DNA from: JAWLHA01 sp041690535
Lineage (GTDB): Bacteria; Pseudomonadota; Gammaproteobacteria; Thiohalomonadales; Thiohalomonadaceae
DNA length: 64,000 nt
Direction of reading: 5' to 3'
Assembly (NCBI GenBank): GCA_041690535.1
Contig: JAWLHA010000008.1
Span: forward strand, 1 to 64,000
Each line of letters begins with the position of its first letter. Within the stretch, counting starts at the first letter, position 1. This document shows positions 33,969 to 43,240 of the stretch, in pieces. The position numbers were made by a program, and so were the translations under genes. The notes under the pieces were generated by a model. It was not told where the DNA came from, ran no database searches, and saw only the letters and a list, made by a program, of their open reading frames with translations.

Positions 33969-34037
33969 GGTGAACGCATACTAACGTCACGGCCGTGCTG
34001 TGAGCGACGTAAGTCCTTGGGTGAGTATACGTTCACC
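33969..34037 (+). repeat. Nested-palindrome family, short form (copy d)
   Basis: GGTGAACGCATACTAACGTC begins the element and GGGTGAGTATACGTTCACC ends it, with GGCCGTGCTGTGAGCGACGT between. The long inner palindrome of the full form is absent. It lies between the ATPase start and the putA stop. Confidence 0.85.
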
Positions 34038-34081
34038 CTTCCCCGGCTGATGGCCACAGCTTGCACCGGCCGCTCGCCGTC

Positions 34082-37000
34082 TCACTCGCCGCTGCGCGAG
34101 AGCAGGGCGGCGTTGCCGCCGACCGCGGCGGTGTTGATGGTGACGGTCTTCTCCTGCACAAAGGCCCGCAGGTAGTCCGGGCCGCCGGCCTTGGGGCCGT
34201 TGCCGGAGAGGCCGCGGCCGCCGAAGGGCTGTACGCCCACGGTGGCGCCGATGAGGTCGCGATTGACGTAGACGTTGCCCGCGGAGATGCGCTGGGCCAC
34301 CCGTTTGACCGTCTGGTCGATGCGGCTGTGAATGCCGAAGGTGAGGCCGTAGCCGCCCGCGTTGAGGGTGTCGATGAGCGCGTCGAGACGATTCGCCCGG
34401 TAGCGAACCACGTGCAGCACCGGGCCGAAGACCTCTCCCTTCAGCCGGGCCGGATCGTCCAGTTCGAAGGCGCAGGGGGCCACGTAGCAGCCGCCCTCGC
34501 ATCCGCTGGGCAACGGGGTGCGGGCCAGCAGGCGGTGCCCCGCCCTCTCCAGGGCGTCGATGTGGCGCAACAGGCGGTCGCGGGCCCCCTCGTCGATGAC
34601 CGGCCCGATGTCGGTCTCAGGGAGCAGTGGATCGCCCACCTGCAGCGCCTCCATGGCCCCGGCCAGCAGGCCCATGACCCGGTCGGCAATCTCCTCCTGC
34701 AGGCACAGCAGGCGCAGGGCGGAGCAACGCTGGCCGGCGCTGTTGAAGGCCGAGCGCAGCGTATCGGCGACCACCTGCTCGGGCAGCGCCGAGCTGTCCA
34801 CCACCAGGGCGTTGAGCCCCCCGGTCTCGGCGATGAGGGGCAGCAGCGGCCCCTCACGGGCGGCGAGTGTCCGCGCGATGGCGCGGGCGGTGTCGGTGGC
34901 GCCGGTGAAGGCCACCCCGGCCAGCTCCGGGTGTCCCAGCAGGGCGGGGCCGATGGCATGACTCGGCCCCGGCACGAAGGCGAGCACCTCCGGCGGGATC
35001 CCCGCCTTCAGCAGCAGCTCGCAAATCCGTCTGCCGGTGAGGGGCGTCGGCCCGGCCGGTTTGGCGATCACCGCATTGCCGGCGGCGAGCGCTGCCGCCA
35101 CCTGTCCGGTGAAGATGGCCAGAGGAAAGTTCCACGGGCTGATGCAGGCGAACACGCCACGTCCCTCGTAGTGGAGGCGGTTCTCCTCCCCGGTGGGGCC
35201 GGCCAACGGGCGCGGCGTCAGCTCCCCCTCGGCCAGGGCCGCGTAGTAGCGCAGCGCGTCCACCGCCTCGCGGGCGTCGGCCAGCGCATCGGGCAGGGTC
35301 CGTCCCCCCTCGCGGATGCAGAGCGCGAGGAGTTCCGGGTAGTGGGCCTCGATCAGGTCCGCCGCGCGGCGCAGGGGGGCGGTCCGTTGCGCCGGGGTCG
35401 ACCGGGACCAGTCGGGCGCAGCGGCTGCGGCGGTTGCCATCGCCCGCTGCACGGTTTCGCCATCGCCCTCGACGACCACACCGACCCGGCACTGGCGGTC
35501 GTGGGGACTGCGTACGCTTCGCTCACGCCCCGGAAGCGACTCCCCGCCGACCAGGGGCGCGGCCCCCCACTCTGTTGCGAGGGCCTTGCGCACCGCCCCA
35601 TAGAGGGCCGCCTCGTCACGGCCGTTGTCCAGGGGAATGCCGCGGGCGTTGCGGCGCGCCTCCCCGTAGAGGTCAACCGGCAGCGGAATGGCCGGGTTGG
35701 GGAGCACCCCCAGCGTGCGTGTCCGCTCGGCCGGGTCGGCGCTCAGGGTCTCGATGGGCGTGGCGCTATCGGCCAGGCGGTGCACGAAGGAGGTGTTGGC
35801 CCCGTTCTCCAGGAGCCGCCGAACCAAATAGGGCAGCAACTCCCGGTAGCCCCCCACGGGGGCGTAGACGCGGCAGGCCACGCCCTCGGCCAGCACTTGG
35901 TCATAAAGCGCCTCCCCCATCCCATGCAGCCGCTGGAACTCGAACGGCCGCCCGCCGGCCAGCTCCAGCACCGCCGCCACCGTGTGGGCGTTGTGGGTGG
36001 CAAACTGGGGGAAGAGGCCGTCGGCGTCCAGCAGGCGGCGGGCGCAGGCGAGGTAGGCCACATCGGTGTGGACCTTGCGGGTAAAGACGGGGTAGCCGGG
36101 CAGCCCGAGTTGCTGGGCCCGCTTGATCTCCGAGTCCCAGTAGGCCCCCTTGACCAGCCGTACCGGGATGCGACGGCGGCGGGCCTGCGACAGTGCAGCA
36201 AGCCAATCGATCACCGCCGGGGCGCGCTTCTGATAAGCCTGCACTGCCAGTCCGAACCCCCCCCACTGCGCCAGTTTCGGGTCCGCCGCGACCTGGGCGA
36301 AGATCTCCAGCGACAGCTCCAGCCGGTGCGCCTCTTCGGCATCGATGGTTAGCGGCACATCCAGCGTGCGGGCCAGCAGGACCAATTCACGCAGCCGGTC
36401 GGCAAGAACGGTCAGGACCCGCCGCCGCTGAGCGTATTCGTAGCGCGGATGCAGGGCCGAGAGTTTGATGGAGATCCCCAAACCGGCTTGGCCGCCCTCC
36501 CCCGGTGTGCGCCCCACCGCGGCGATGGCGGCCCCGTAGGCCTCCTGATAGGCCCGGGCGTCGGCCTCGCTCAGTGCCGCCTCCCCCAGCATGTCGAAGG
36601 AGTAACGGTAGCGGGGGGCCGCCACAGCGCGCCGCAGCGCCCGCTCGATGGTGCGCCCCATGACGAACTGGCGCGCCAACAGGTGAATGGCGCGCCCCAG
36701 GGCGGCCCGAACCACCGGCTCGCCACTGCGGGCCAGCAGCCGGGCCAGAATTTGTCCGGCCCCTTCCCGCTCCAGGCGTACCAGGCGACCGGTGAGCAGC
36801 AGGCCCCAGGTGGAGGCGTTCACCAGCAGGGAGGGGCTGTGCCCCAAATGGGTGTCCCAACGGGCGGGGGCAAGCTTGTCGCGGATCAGACGATCGGCAG
36901 TGGCAGCGTCGGGGATGCGCAGAAAGCCCTCGGCCAGGCACATCAACAACACCCCCTCCTCGCTGCCCAGATGGTATTGGGACAGGAAGGCGTCGAGGGG

Positions 37001-37210
37001 CAGGTGCTTTTGGCGCCCCTCCCTAACGCCGCGGACCAGCGTCGTAGCGCGGGCCCCGATGCGTTCGCGGGCCTTGGGCTCGAACTCCGCGTTGCCGAGA
37101 AGCTGTTGCAGGGCGGCGGTTTCATCGGCCAGATGGAGGCGTCCTATCGCGCCCCACGGCTCGGCAACCGGCCAAGCCGCCGCGTCCACAATCTGCCCCT
37201 CATCGCCCAT
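34082..37210 (-). CDS. putA: Bifunctional proline dehydrogenase / P5C dehydrogenase
   Basis: The 1042-residue protein oxidises proline to glutamate. The N-terminal half is the FAD-dependent proline dehydrogenase barrel (LSALHPRYEYAQRRR; VRLVKGAYWDSEIKRAQ; QFATHNAHT; YAPVGGYRELLPYLVRRLLE). The C-terminal half is the NAD-dependent aldehyde dehydrogenase (ISPWNFPLAIFTGQ; ETGGLNALVVDSSALPEQV) with catalytic Cys in NSAGQRCSALR (about 828). It lacks the ribbon-helix-helix repressor domain of enteric PutA. ATG 37210 is preferred, with GGGAG eight bases upstream, over an ATG 99 bp earlier. Confidence 0.96.
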   Translation of the reverse strand: MGDEGQIVDAAAWPVAEPWGAIGRLHLADETAALQQLLGNAEFEPKARERIGARATTLVRGVREGRQKHLPLDAFLSQYHLGSEEGVLLMCLAEGFLRIPDAATADRLIRDKLAPARWDTHLGHSPSLLVNASTWGLLLTGRLVRLEREGAGQILARLLARSGEPVVRAALGRAIHLLARQFVMGRTIERALRRAVAAPRYRYSFDMLGEAALSEADARAYQEAYGAAIAAVGRTPGEGGQAGLGISIKLSALHPRYEYAQRRRVLTVLADRLRELVLLARTLDVPLTIDAEEAHRLELSLEIFAQVAADPKLAQWGGFGLAVQAYQKRAPAVIDWLAALSQARRRRIPVRLVKGAYWDSEIKRAQQLGLPGYPVFTRKVHTDVAYLACARRLLDADGLFPQFATHNAHTVAAVLELAGGRPFEFQRLHGMGEALYDQVLAEGVACRVYAPVGGYRELLPYLVRRLLENGANTSFVHRLADSATPIETLSADPAERTRTLGVLPNPAIPLPVDLYGEARRNARGIPLDNGRDEAALYGAVRKALATEWGAAPLVGGESLPGRERSVRSPHDRQCRVGVVVEGDGETVQRAMATAAAAAPDWSRSTPAQRTAPLRRAADLIEAHYPELLALCIREGGRTLPDALADAREAVDALRYYAALAEGELTPRPLAGPTGEENRLHYEGRGVFACISPWNFPLAIFTGQVAAALAAGNAVIAKPAGPTPLTGRRICELLLKAGIPPEVLAFVPGPSHAIGPALLGHPELAGVAFTGATDTARAIARTLAAREGPLLPLIAETGGLNALVVDSSALPEQVVADTLRSAFNSAGQRCSALRLLCLQEEIADRVMGLLAGAMEALQVGDPLLPETDIGPVIDEGARDRLLRHIDALERAGHRLLARTPLPSGCEGGCYVAPCAFELDDPARLKGEVFGPVLHVVRYRANRLDALIDTLNAGGYGLTFGIHSRIDQTVKRVAQRISAGNVYVNRDLIGATVGVQPFGGRGLSGNGPKAGGPDYLRAFVQEKTVTINTAAVGGNAALLSRSGE

Positions 37211-37563
37211 GCAGAGATCTCCCTGAACCTGACCAGGATTGGGGCCGGTCACCGATCGCGACTTGCCCAACTGCCGTCTGACCTCCTTTCTCGCGAGGGG
37301 CTCCTCCACAACTCTATGCGAAACGGCTGTCGATCACGACCGGGTTAACCAAAAGGATGAGGGGGAAGGGGCAACGGCCAGATTTACGTGAGGAAGAGAG
37401 GGCCCGGTTGGTGCGTCGGCGGTCCACCGCGACGATTTGCGTGACCGGGTTCAAGGTCTGGAGAAGGAGTTGCCCGAGTCCACCGCTAACTCGTCTAGAG
37501 TAGGTCCATAAGGATTTTTGGATAGTCGGACGCGGTGCATCCGCAAAGGTGAGGAGGGAGGCA
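37211..37563. other. 353-bp divergent intergenic region, no gene seen
   Basis: The gap separates the starts of putA and the CheY-like gene and should hold both promoters. A weak -35/-10 pair (TTGCCC at 37470, TAGAGT at 37495, 19-bp spacing) points towards the CheY-like gene, but I would not rely on it. No repeat or RNA gene was seen. Confidence 0.4.
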
Positions 37564-38091
37564 ATGCCACTGAATTTTTTCCGACTTCCGCGGCTCTTGA
37601 ACCGCGGAACGACCTCTCAGAGGGACTTGGCGTCCCCATCCATGCGCCTCAAACCCAACCCTGGGACAAGGATACTCATCGTCGATGACGCCAAGACCAC
37701 CCACGTAGTGCTCGCCAGGCTGCTCAAGTCCCACGGCTATGAGACCCTCGCCGCGTTCGACGGCGAAAGCGGGATCGCGCTTGCCAAGGAGTACCGGCCG
37801 GCGCTGATTCTGATGGATGTGTTGATGCCCGGTATCAACGGCTTCCAGGCCACCCGCAAACTCCGCCGGGACGGCGATCCGGACGTAGCCAACATCCCCA
37901 TCGTCATCATGAGCGGCAGCGAGCAGGCCACCGAGCAGTTCTGGAGCATGAAGATCGGCGCCAACGGGTTTCTGCCAAAACCTTTCGATGAGGAGAGTGT
38001 GCTGGACGGAGTCGAACAGCTGCTCTATCCGCGTGCAGTGCAGCAGAAGCGGACACCGGCTGACGCAACAGGATTGTCGCTCCACCTCTGA
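37564..38091 (+). CDS. CheY/PilH-like single-domain response regulator
   Basis: The 175-residue protein has about 35 leading residues and a receiver domain: IVDDAKTTHVVL, phospho-acceptor Asp in LILMDVLMPGINGF, Ser/Thr in IVIMSGSE and Lys in FLPKPFDE. There is no output domain. ATG 37564 follows GAGGAGGGAGGCA. LMDVLMPGINGFQATR is typical of PilG/PilH-type regulators, but no twitching or chemotaxis genes are nearby, so its partner kinase is unknown. Confidence 0.88.
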   Translation: MPLNFFRLPRLLNRGTTSQRDLASPSMRLKPNPGTRILIVDDAKTTHVVLARLLKSHGYETLAAFDGESGIALAKEYRPALILMDVLMPGINGFQATRKLRRDGDPDVANIPIVIMSGSEQATEQFWSMKIGANGFLPKPFDEESVLDGVEQLLYPRAVQQKRTPADATGLSLHL

Positions 38092-38125
38092 AGCTCGCTG
38101 CGGCATGGTTCACAGCAGGCCGGAA

Positions 38126-38265
38126 GGGTGATCGCCTACTTACGCCACAGCCGTGCTGTGAGCGATGCAAGTCCTTGAAAGCAGGTACGCTGTAAATACA
38201 TCCATGTACGCTCGATTGTCTGCTTTCAAGAACTTACATCGCTCCCGGTAAGTATGCGTTTACCC
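38126..38265 (+). repeat. Nested-palindrome family, near-full copy (copy e)
   Basis: The copy starts GGGTGATCGCCTACTTACGC and ends CGGTAAGTATGCGTTTACCC. The inner arms are AGTCCTTGAAAGCAGGTACG and GTCTGCTTTCAAGAACTTAC. The innermost GACGGCCGC hairpin is missing, giving 140 bp instead of 162. It lies between the CheY-like gene and the small membrane-protein gene. Confidence 0.88.
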
Positions 38266-38345
38266 TGGCGCCCGACCGACCGCACACGGACTGTTGATGG
38301 CCAGAGCTGGTAGACTATTGCCACGGTCGTCGATCCAGTCATCCC

Positions 38346-38735
38346 ATGCTCACGAAAATCCTCTTGACCGCCCTGGTGGCCAGTATTGCCCTGGCGTACA
38401 CCAGGCAACGCAACCGAACCCGCCAACCCGTTGCCATGGCCGGTGATCGCCCGCCGCCGCGCTGGTACTGGCGGATGCTCCCCGCGGGCCTGCTGCTTGC
38501 CGTGCTGGGCGTCGCCGCCGCAATGTTCTGGCTGGAGTGGCAGGAACGCCATCGCATCTTCACTGTCCGGGTCGTGGATACCCGCAGTGGGGAGGTGCGC
38601 CTCTATGCGGCCTACCGCGACGATGTCCGTGGCCGCTCGTTCAAGACCATCGATGGCCGCGAGGTGACGCTGGCTGATGTGGAGCGCATGGAGATCACCG
38701 AAGCGCAGATCGCGGATACACGGGACCACCACTGA
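38346..38735 (+). CDS. Hypothetical membrane protein
   Basis: The 129-residue protein has two probable membrane segments (about 4-19, KILLTALVASIALAYT, and 45-64, MLPAGLLLAVLGVAAAMFWL). A small soluble C-terminal domain follows (VRVVDTRSGEVRLYAAYRDD; TIDGREVTLADVERMEI) that reads like a beta-rich fold. No family is recognised. It follows a palindromic repeat and is convergent with the membrane-protein/PspA pair. Confidence 0.65.
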   Translation: MLTKILLTALVASIALAYTRQRNRTRQPVAMAGDRPPPRWYWRMLPAGLLLAVLGVAAAMFWLEWQERHRIFTVRVVDTRSGEVRLYAAYRDDVRGRSFKTIDGREVTLADVERMEITEAQIADTRDHH

Positions 38736-38929
38736 ACGGATGCGCAAATCCCCGTGCTTCCGCACGCCAATCCCAACCTGACCCATTTGCCAGTTCCGTC
38801 GTGGCGCCATGATCGCAATCGCAGGAGAGAGGCCTGCCGGGCGCTTACAGAGCCGTTTCCGGCCAGAGCGCGTCCGGCACTGCCCATTGCGCCAATTGAC
38901 CTGCACCGGAAAAGCGAAAGCAGAAGAAT

Positions 38930-38961
38930 GGCCCGACGGAGCGCCATGTCGCCGTCGGGCC
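38930..38961. terminator. Bidirectional hairpin between convergent genes
   Basis: GGCCCGACGG and CCGTCGGGCC form a perfect 10-bp stem with a 12-base loop in the 287-bp gap between two convergent genes. There is no strong T-tract. Nothing else was seen in this gap. Confidence 0.5.
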
Positions 38962-39022
38962 GACCAGACAATCCCAAGATTGGGTCAGGTGCGTTGCCAC
39001 ACGCTGGAGCAATCGCCCCTCT

Positions 39023-40351
39023 TCAGTTCTCCCAACCCTGAGTCATTGAATTCCACTCGGACAACCTCGCCTTCAGGCGCGCGCCGTAACGCTCCATGAG
39101 CGAGGCGACCATGATCGTGGTGACACCGATCCCCGCCAAGGCCTCCCAAGCTGCGAAATCCACCATCACAGCAAGGCGGCTGGACTGCTCCACAAGCCCC
39201 ACCAGGGCGGTGATCGTGCCGAGGACGAGGACTGAACGTTGCCGCACCCCGTAGCCGTAAGCAAACACGCCCACACCCGAGGCAAGGCAGAGCAGTCCAT
39301 TGAGACCACCCCCGTGAAGTAGCAGGTTCAGCATCAACCCACCGCCGAGGGCGAAGGCGGCCATGCGCCGGTAGCGTGCGTGACCGGCTACGGCATGGAG
39401 CGAGAGCTCCACCGCCATGGCCGCAAAGAGGACGGCCGCCACCGGCAGGAACAGAGGATTGGCCAGTTGGCTGACCGTCGCGGCGAGTCCCCAGGCGGCG
39501 GCCATCGCCGGCACCAGGGAGAGGGTTTCAAGGCGCCTGCGCCAGAGGGGCGCAAGGCCAAGGGCGGCCAGCCGCACGAGGGTATACAGACCCAATGCGG
39601 AGGCGCCATAGAGGAAGGCGTCGGCACTGTAGAGCCAGAGGTTGCGGCCCAACAGAATCGCCGCGGGGGCGAACTGCACCAGCCGCGCCATGAAGCCTTC
39701 GGCGGTTCTCAGGCCAACATCCGCATTTGTCAGGCGCCGCACCTGCCAGCCCGCCAGGGCGACCGCGCCGAAAAACAGTGCCCCGATGAGGCCGGGGTCC
39801 CGGGTCGGCAGCAACAGCATCGCGTTGAGCGTCAGGTACAGCAGCGTCAGCCTCGGGGCCGAGCGCCGCGCCAGCACCAAAAAGCCGATCAGGGCCACCG
39901 TCCCCAAGGCAACCGGGGCCACCAAGGTGATCAAGAGCGTCATCGAGTGACCGGCCGCATTCCAGGTGGCCAATGCGGGGAGGTCATGAACGGCCCCCCC
40001 GCCGAAGTGCGAATACCCCAGGGCCCCGAGGATGGCAAAGTTCACGGGAATGGAGGCCACGGCCAGCATCACGAAGGTCCGGGCCCCTTTGGTTTCGTTG
40101 AGGAAGTGGCCGATGGCGAACCCCGTCACACCCAGCATCACCGTGTGGGCCAGAAGCATCAGGTAGCGCTGCAGGTCGTCGCCCCGCTCCCAATCCTGAA
40201 ATAACAGGGCCGAGATGGCCGCCACGACCACGGCCGCGCCCACCACCCGCAGTAGCGAAGGCAGGTCGATGCCGCGCCGCCACCAGGGTGCCGAGGGCGC
40301 CGCCATCACCTCGCCGCTGGCCACGTCCAGTGTGATCTGTTCATTGCTCAT
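39023..40351 (-). CDS. Polytopic inner-membrane protein, function unknown
   Basis: The 442-residue protein begins MSNEQITLDVASGEVMAAPS and carries about 12 hydrophobic segments, including VVGAAVVVAAISALLF, TLLITLVAPVALGTVALIGF and MAVELSLHAVAG. The layout is transporter-like or DUF-type, but I recognise no family motif. ATG 40351 is inside the 3' end of the PspA-like gene (11-bp overlap), so the two are translationally linked. The longer upstream frame lies in that gene. Confidence 0.75.
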   Translation of the reverse strand: MSNEQITLDVASGEVMAAPSAPWWRRGIDLPSLLRVVGAAVVVAAISALLFQDWERGDDLQRYLMLLAHTVMLGVTGFAIGHFLNETKGARTFVMLAVASIPVNFAILGALGYSHFGGGAVHDLPALATWNAAGHSMTLLITLVAPVALGTVALIGFLVLARRSAPRLTLLYLTLNAMLLLPTRDPGLIGALFFGAVALAGWQVRRLTNADVGLRTAEGFMARLVQFAPAAILLGRNLWLYSADAFLYGASALGLYTLVRLAALGLAPLWRRRLETLSLVPAMAAAWGLAATVSQLANPLFLPVAAVLFAAMAVELSLHAVAGHARYRRMAAFALGGGLMLNLLLHGGGLNGLLCLASGVGVFAYGYGVRQRSVLVLGTITALVGLVEQSSRLAVMVDFAAWEALAGIGVTTIMVASLMERYGARLKARLSEWNSMTQGWEN

Positions 40352-40997
40352 TGCCGTTCTCCCTCTCTCCTGTGAGCCGGGCCAGCTCGGCCCGGAGCGC
40401 TTCATCCTCTTCCGCATCGGCGAAATCGCGCTCCAGCGGATCCACCGCGGGGCCGGTGCCCAGCGCCATCTCCTGCTCAAGCAGGCTCGCCTCCCAGCGT
40501 TCGAAGGTCTTTTCCAAGTCCAGACCCGCCGGGCCGGCGGCATCGGCAGTGGTGTGCAACGCCCGGGCCGCCGACTGGCGGGTACGCATGAGGTTGCGCT
40601 GGCGGGTCAGCTGCCCGAGCCGCTCCTCGGCCGAGCGGATATCCGCGGCCATGCGCTGCTCGGCGGTGCGATGGGTTTGCAGGGCCTCCTCCAGGGAGGC
40701 GATCTGGCGCGCGCATTCGCGGCGGCGGCGCAGGCAGGCCAGCGCCTTGGCGTCGTCCCCGGCGGACTGCCGGGCCCGCTCGGTCCAGGCCGCCTCGGCC
40801 CGGCGCTGCGTGGCCAGATCCGCCTCCAGCTTCTCCTCCTCGCGCTGAAATGCGGTCAGGCGAACCTTTGCCTGGGCCACCGCACGGCGGGTCTCGGTGA
40901 TGGCGGCCTCGGCCACCGCGTCGTGATTCTCCACCTGGCCGACCAGCGCATCGATGCGGGCCACCAAGGTGGTGGAAAGGCGTTTGAACAGTGACAT
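40341..40997 (-). CDS. PspA/IM30-family protein
   Basis: The 218-residue protein is almost entirely helical coiled coil (residues about 25-190), starting MSLFKRLSTTLVARIDALV as PspA-family proteins do with an amphipathic first helix. ATG 40997 is six bases after AAGGAG, better placed than the ATG at 41003. PspA proteins stabilise stressed inner membranes. The coupled polytopic membrane protein downstream is the likely partner. No pspF or pspBC is adjacent. Confidence 0.82.
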   Translation of the reverse strand: MSLFKRLSTTLVARIDALVGQVENHDAVAEAAITETRRAVAQAKVRLTAFQREEEKLEADLATQRRAEAAWTERARQSAGDDAKALACLRRRRECARQIASLEEALQTHRTAEQRMAADIRSAEERLGQLTRQRNLMRTRQSAARALHTTADAAGPAGLDLEKTFERWEASLLEQEMALGTGPAVDPLERDFADAEEDEALRAELARLTGERENGNEQ

Positions 40998-41202
40998 GAG
41001 CATCTCCTTGCAGTGTGCGTTCCTGGGTGACGTTTCAAGGAGTGTGCCAGAGGCGGGCGGAGGCGGGTTATGACCGTAAATTCATGGACTTGGATACTCA
41101 CCGAGCCGGCTGCAAATGCGGTGGCCCCGAAGGGTGAATCATTTTATGGCCATTGAATGTTCAATTGATGTTCACTCCCCGCTTGGTCCTCCTGTGTGGG
41201 TT

Positions 41203-41814
41203 TCATTCGGCTCCAGTGAGGCGCGCACAGGTCCCACGCTCGGTGCTCTCGCGCATTTCCGCCAGGAGCTCCACCAGAACCGCCGGCTGATAGTAAGCGT
41301 TGGCGCCGCTCGGGTTGGGCAGGACCCAGACGGAGGTTTCCCCCATTCGTTCAGATTGAAGGCCCAACGCGGCACGCGGTCCGCCGAAGGCGGTGCGATA
41401 AGCCCCCAGCCCCAGGATGGCCAGCACGCAGGGCTGGAGTCGCGTCACCTTGTCGCGCAACGTCACGGCCCCGGCCCGCACCTCCTCCCGGGTCAGCTCA
41501 CTGGCCCCGCCGGTGGCGCGGGGGACAATGTTGGTGATGCCGATCCGCAGCGCGAGCAGCTGCTCCTCCTCATAGGGGGAGTAGAGCCGGTCGGTCAATC
41601 CCGCCCGGTAGAGGGCGGGCCAGAAGCGGTTGCCCGGGCGGGCGAAATGGTGCCCGACGGCCGCGGTGTAGAGCCCCGGGTTGATGCCGCAGAAGAGGTA
41701 GGTGAGGCCGGGGGCGATCACGTCCGGCACCACCCTGCCGGCCGCGGCGCGCAGATCGTCCTTGGTGGGGCGGATGCGCCCCTCCCGCAATGCCTGCCAG
41801 CGGTCGTCATCCAT
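41203..41814 (-). CDS. mug: G/U mismatch-specific DNA glycosylase
   Basis: The 203-residue protein has the Mug/TDG motif GLTYLFCGINPGLYTAAVGH (GINPG, motif A), followed by HHFARPGNRFWPALYRAGLT and a late motif LPNPSGANAYYQ. It removes uracil or thymine mispaired with guanine. ATG 41814 gives the family's length; the longer open frame upstream would add 49 unrelated residues. It stands alone, 169 bp from the next minus-strand gene. Confidence 0.9.
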   Translation of the reverse strand: MDDDRWQALREGRIRPTKDDLRAAAGRVVPDVIAPGLTYLFCGINPGLYTAAVGHHFARPGNRFWPALYRAGLTDRLYSPYEEEQLLALRIGITNIVPRATGGASELTREEVRAGAVTLRDKVTRLQPCVLAILGLGAYRTAFGGPRAALGLQSERMGETSVWVLPNPSGANAYYQPAVLVELLAEMRESTERGTCARLTGAE

Positions 41815-41983
41815 GCCGCAACGTATAGCAGCCTGCCGTCCGCCGGCGGGAGTGACCGCGGATAGGGGCTTTGGGCAGCGGTCCCCAGCGGGGCACCACC
41901 CCACATGGGGCACAGACGCAGAAGGCCTGCCCTCGGGCCGCATGGGCCATGCCCAGGCCACATTCGCGGCGAGGACGCCGCCC

Positions 41984-43213
41984 CTACGAGATGTTGCGGT
42001 GCAGGGCCTGGGCGATCGCTTCGATCCGGCGCCGGTGCAGTGCCTCGCCGATGGCCTTGCCCTGCAGGCCGCTCTCCACCAACTCCCTGGCGGTGACCTG
42101 CACGGCGGCGTGGTAGGCGGCGCGGAAGATCCCCGGCTGGGGAAAGTGGGCCTGCTCGAAACCGGTGCGCCCCCGCGAGTCCGCCTCGCAGGCGAGGAGG
42201 AACTGCTCCAGCCGTTCGGGGCGGCGGAAGGCGTCCACCGCCTCCAGGGTCTTCAGCAGGGTGGAGGGGCGCAGCTCCTCTGCCCGGTGGTAGACCCCGT
42301 GGTGGCGGGCCACCGTCAGGGCCAGCTCGCGGTAGTCGGTGGGCACCCGCAGCCGCTCACAAAGGCCGCGGACCAGCTCGACCCCGCGGTGCTCGTGGGC
42401 GTGGTGGGAGGGCCACTCCGATGGGGGGGTGGTGCCCTTGCCGAGGTCATGCACCAGGGCGGCGAAGCGCACCCGGGCGTCCGGGGTCAGGCGCGCCGCC
42501 TGCTCCAGCACCATGAGGGTGTGCACCCCGGTGTCCTCCTCCGGGTGGTGGTGCTTGGGTTGGGGCACACCGAACAATCGCTCCAGCTCGGGCAGGATGC
42601 GCCCCAGGGCCCCGCAGCCGCGCAGCACCTCGAAAAAGCGCGACGGCATGGCCTCGCCGAGGGCCCGCTCCAGCTCCTGCCACACCCGCTCGGGCACCAA
42701 GGCATCCACCTCCCCGCACTCCACCATCTTGCGCATGAGCGCGTTGGTGCCGTGGGCGACCCGGAAGCCCCACTGGCCGTAGCGGGCGGCGTAGCGAGCC
42801 ACCCGCAGGATGCGCACCGGGTCTTCGGCGAAGGCGGGGGAGACGTGGCGCAGGCGCCCCTCGCGCAGGTCCTCCTGGCCGCCGAAGGGGTCGATGAGGC
42901 TGCCGTCCGGGGCCATGGCCATGGCGTTGATGGTGAGATCACGCCGCTTGAGGTCCTCCTCCAGGGTCACCTCGGGGGCGGTGTGGAAGGTGAAGCCGTG
43001 GTAGCCGGGCGCGCTCTTGCGCTCAGTGCGGGCGAGGGCATACTCCTCGCCGGTTTTGGGATGGAGGAATACCGGAAAGTCCTTGCCCACAGGCTTGAAC
43101 CCCTGGGCCGACAGCGCCTCGGGGGTGGCACCGACCACCACCCAATCGCGGTCCTGGGGCTCGAGACCGAGCAGTTTGTCGCGGACAGCGCCGCCGACCA
43201 GGTAAATCTCCAA
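41984..43213 (-). CDS. cca: Multifunctional CCA tRNA nucleotidyltransferase with HD domain
   Basis: The enzyme adds or repairs the 3' CCA end of tRNAs. Residues 1-30 show the class II pattern IYLVGGAVRDKLLGLEPQDR, then WVVVGATPEAL and RRDLTINAMAMAPDG. The C-terminal part has an HD phosphohydrolase domain (ALVHDLGKGTTP) as in E. coli Cca. TTG 43213 is preferred: GAGGTG lies six bases upstream and the protein then starts MEIYLVGG; GTG at 43222 is poorly spaced. The gene is followed upstream by the NDUFA9-like gene on the same strand. Confidence 0.94.
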   Translation of the reverse strand: MEIYLVGGAVRDKLLGLEPQDRDWVVVGATPEALSAQGFKPVGKDFPVFLHPKTGEEYALARTERKSAPGYHGFTFHTAPEVTLEEDLKRRDLTINAMAMAPDGSLIDPFGGQEDLREGRLRHVSPAFAEDPVRILRVARYAARYGQWGFRVAHGTNALMRKMVECGEVDALVPERVWQELERALGEAMPSRFFEVLRGCGALGRILPELERLFGVPQPKHHHPEEDTGVHTLMVLEQAARLTPDARVRFAALVHDLGKGTTPPSEWPSHHAHEHRGVELVRGLCERLRVPTDYRELALTVARHHGVYHRAEELRPSTLLKTLEAVDAFRRPERLEQFLLACEADSRGRTGFEQAHFPQPGIFRAAYHAAVQVTARELVESGLQGKAIGEALHRRRIEAIAQALHRNIS

Positions 43214-43240
43214 AGAGGGCACCTCGCGGTTACAGGGCGT

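Noticed and set aside
34061..36352. 763-residue plus-strand frame across putA
   Set aside because: Antisense shadow of putA; no motif or ribosome site.
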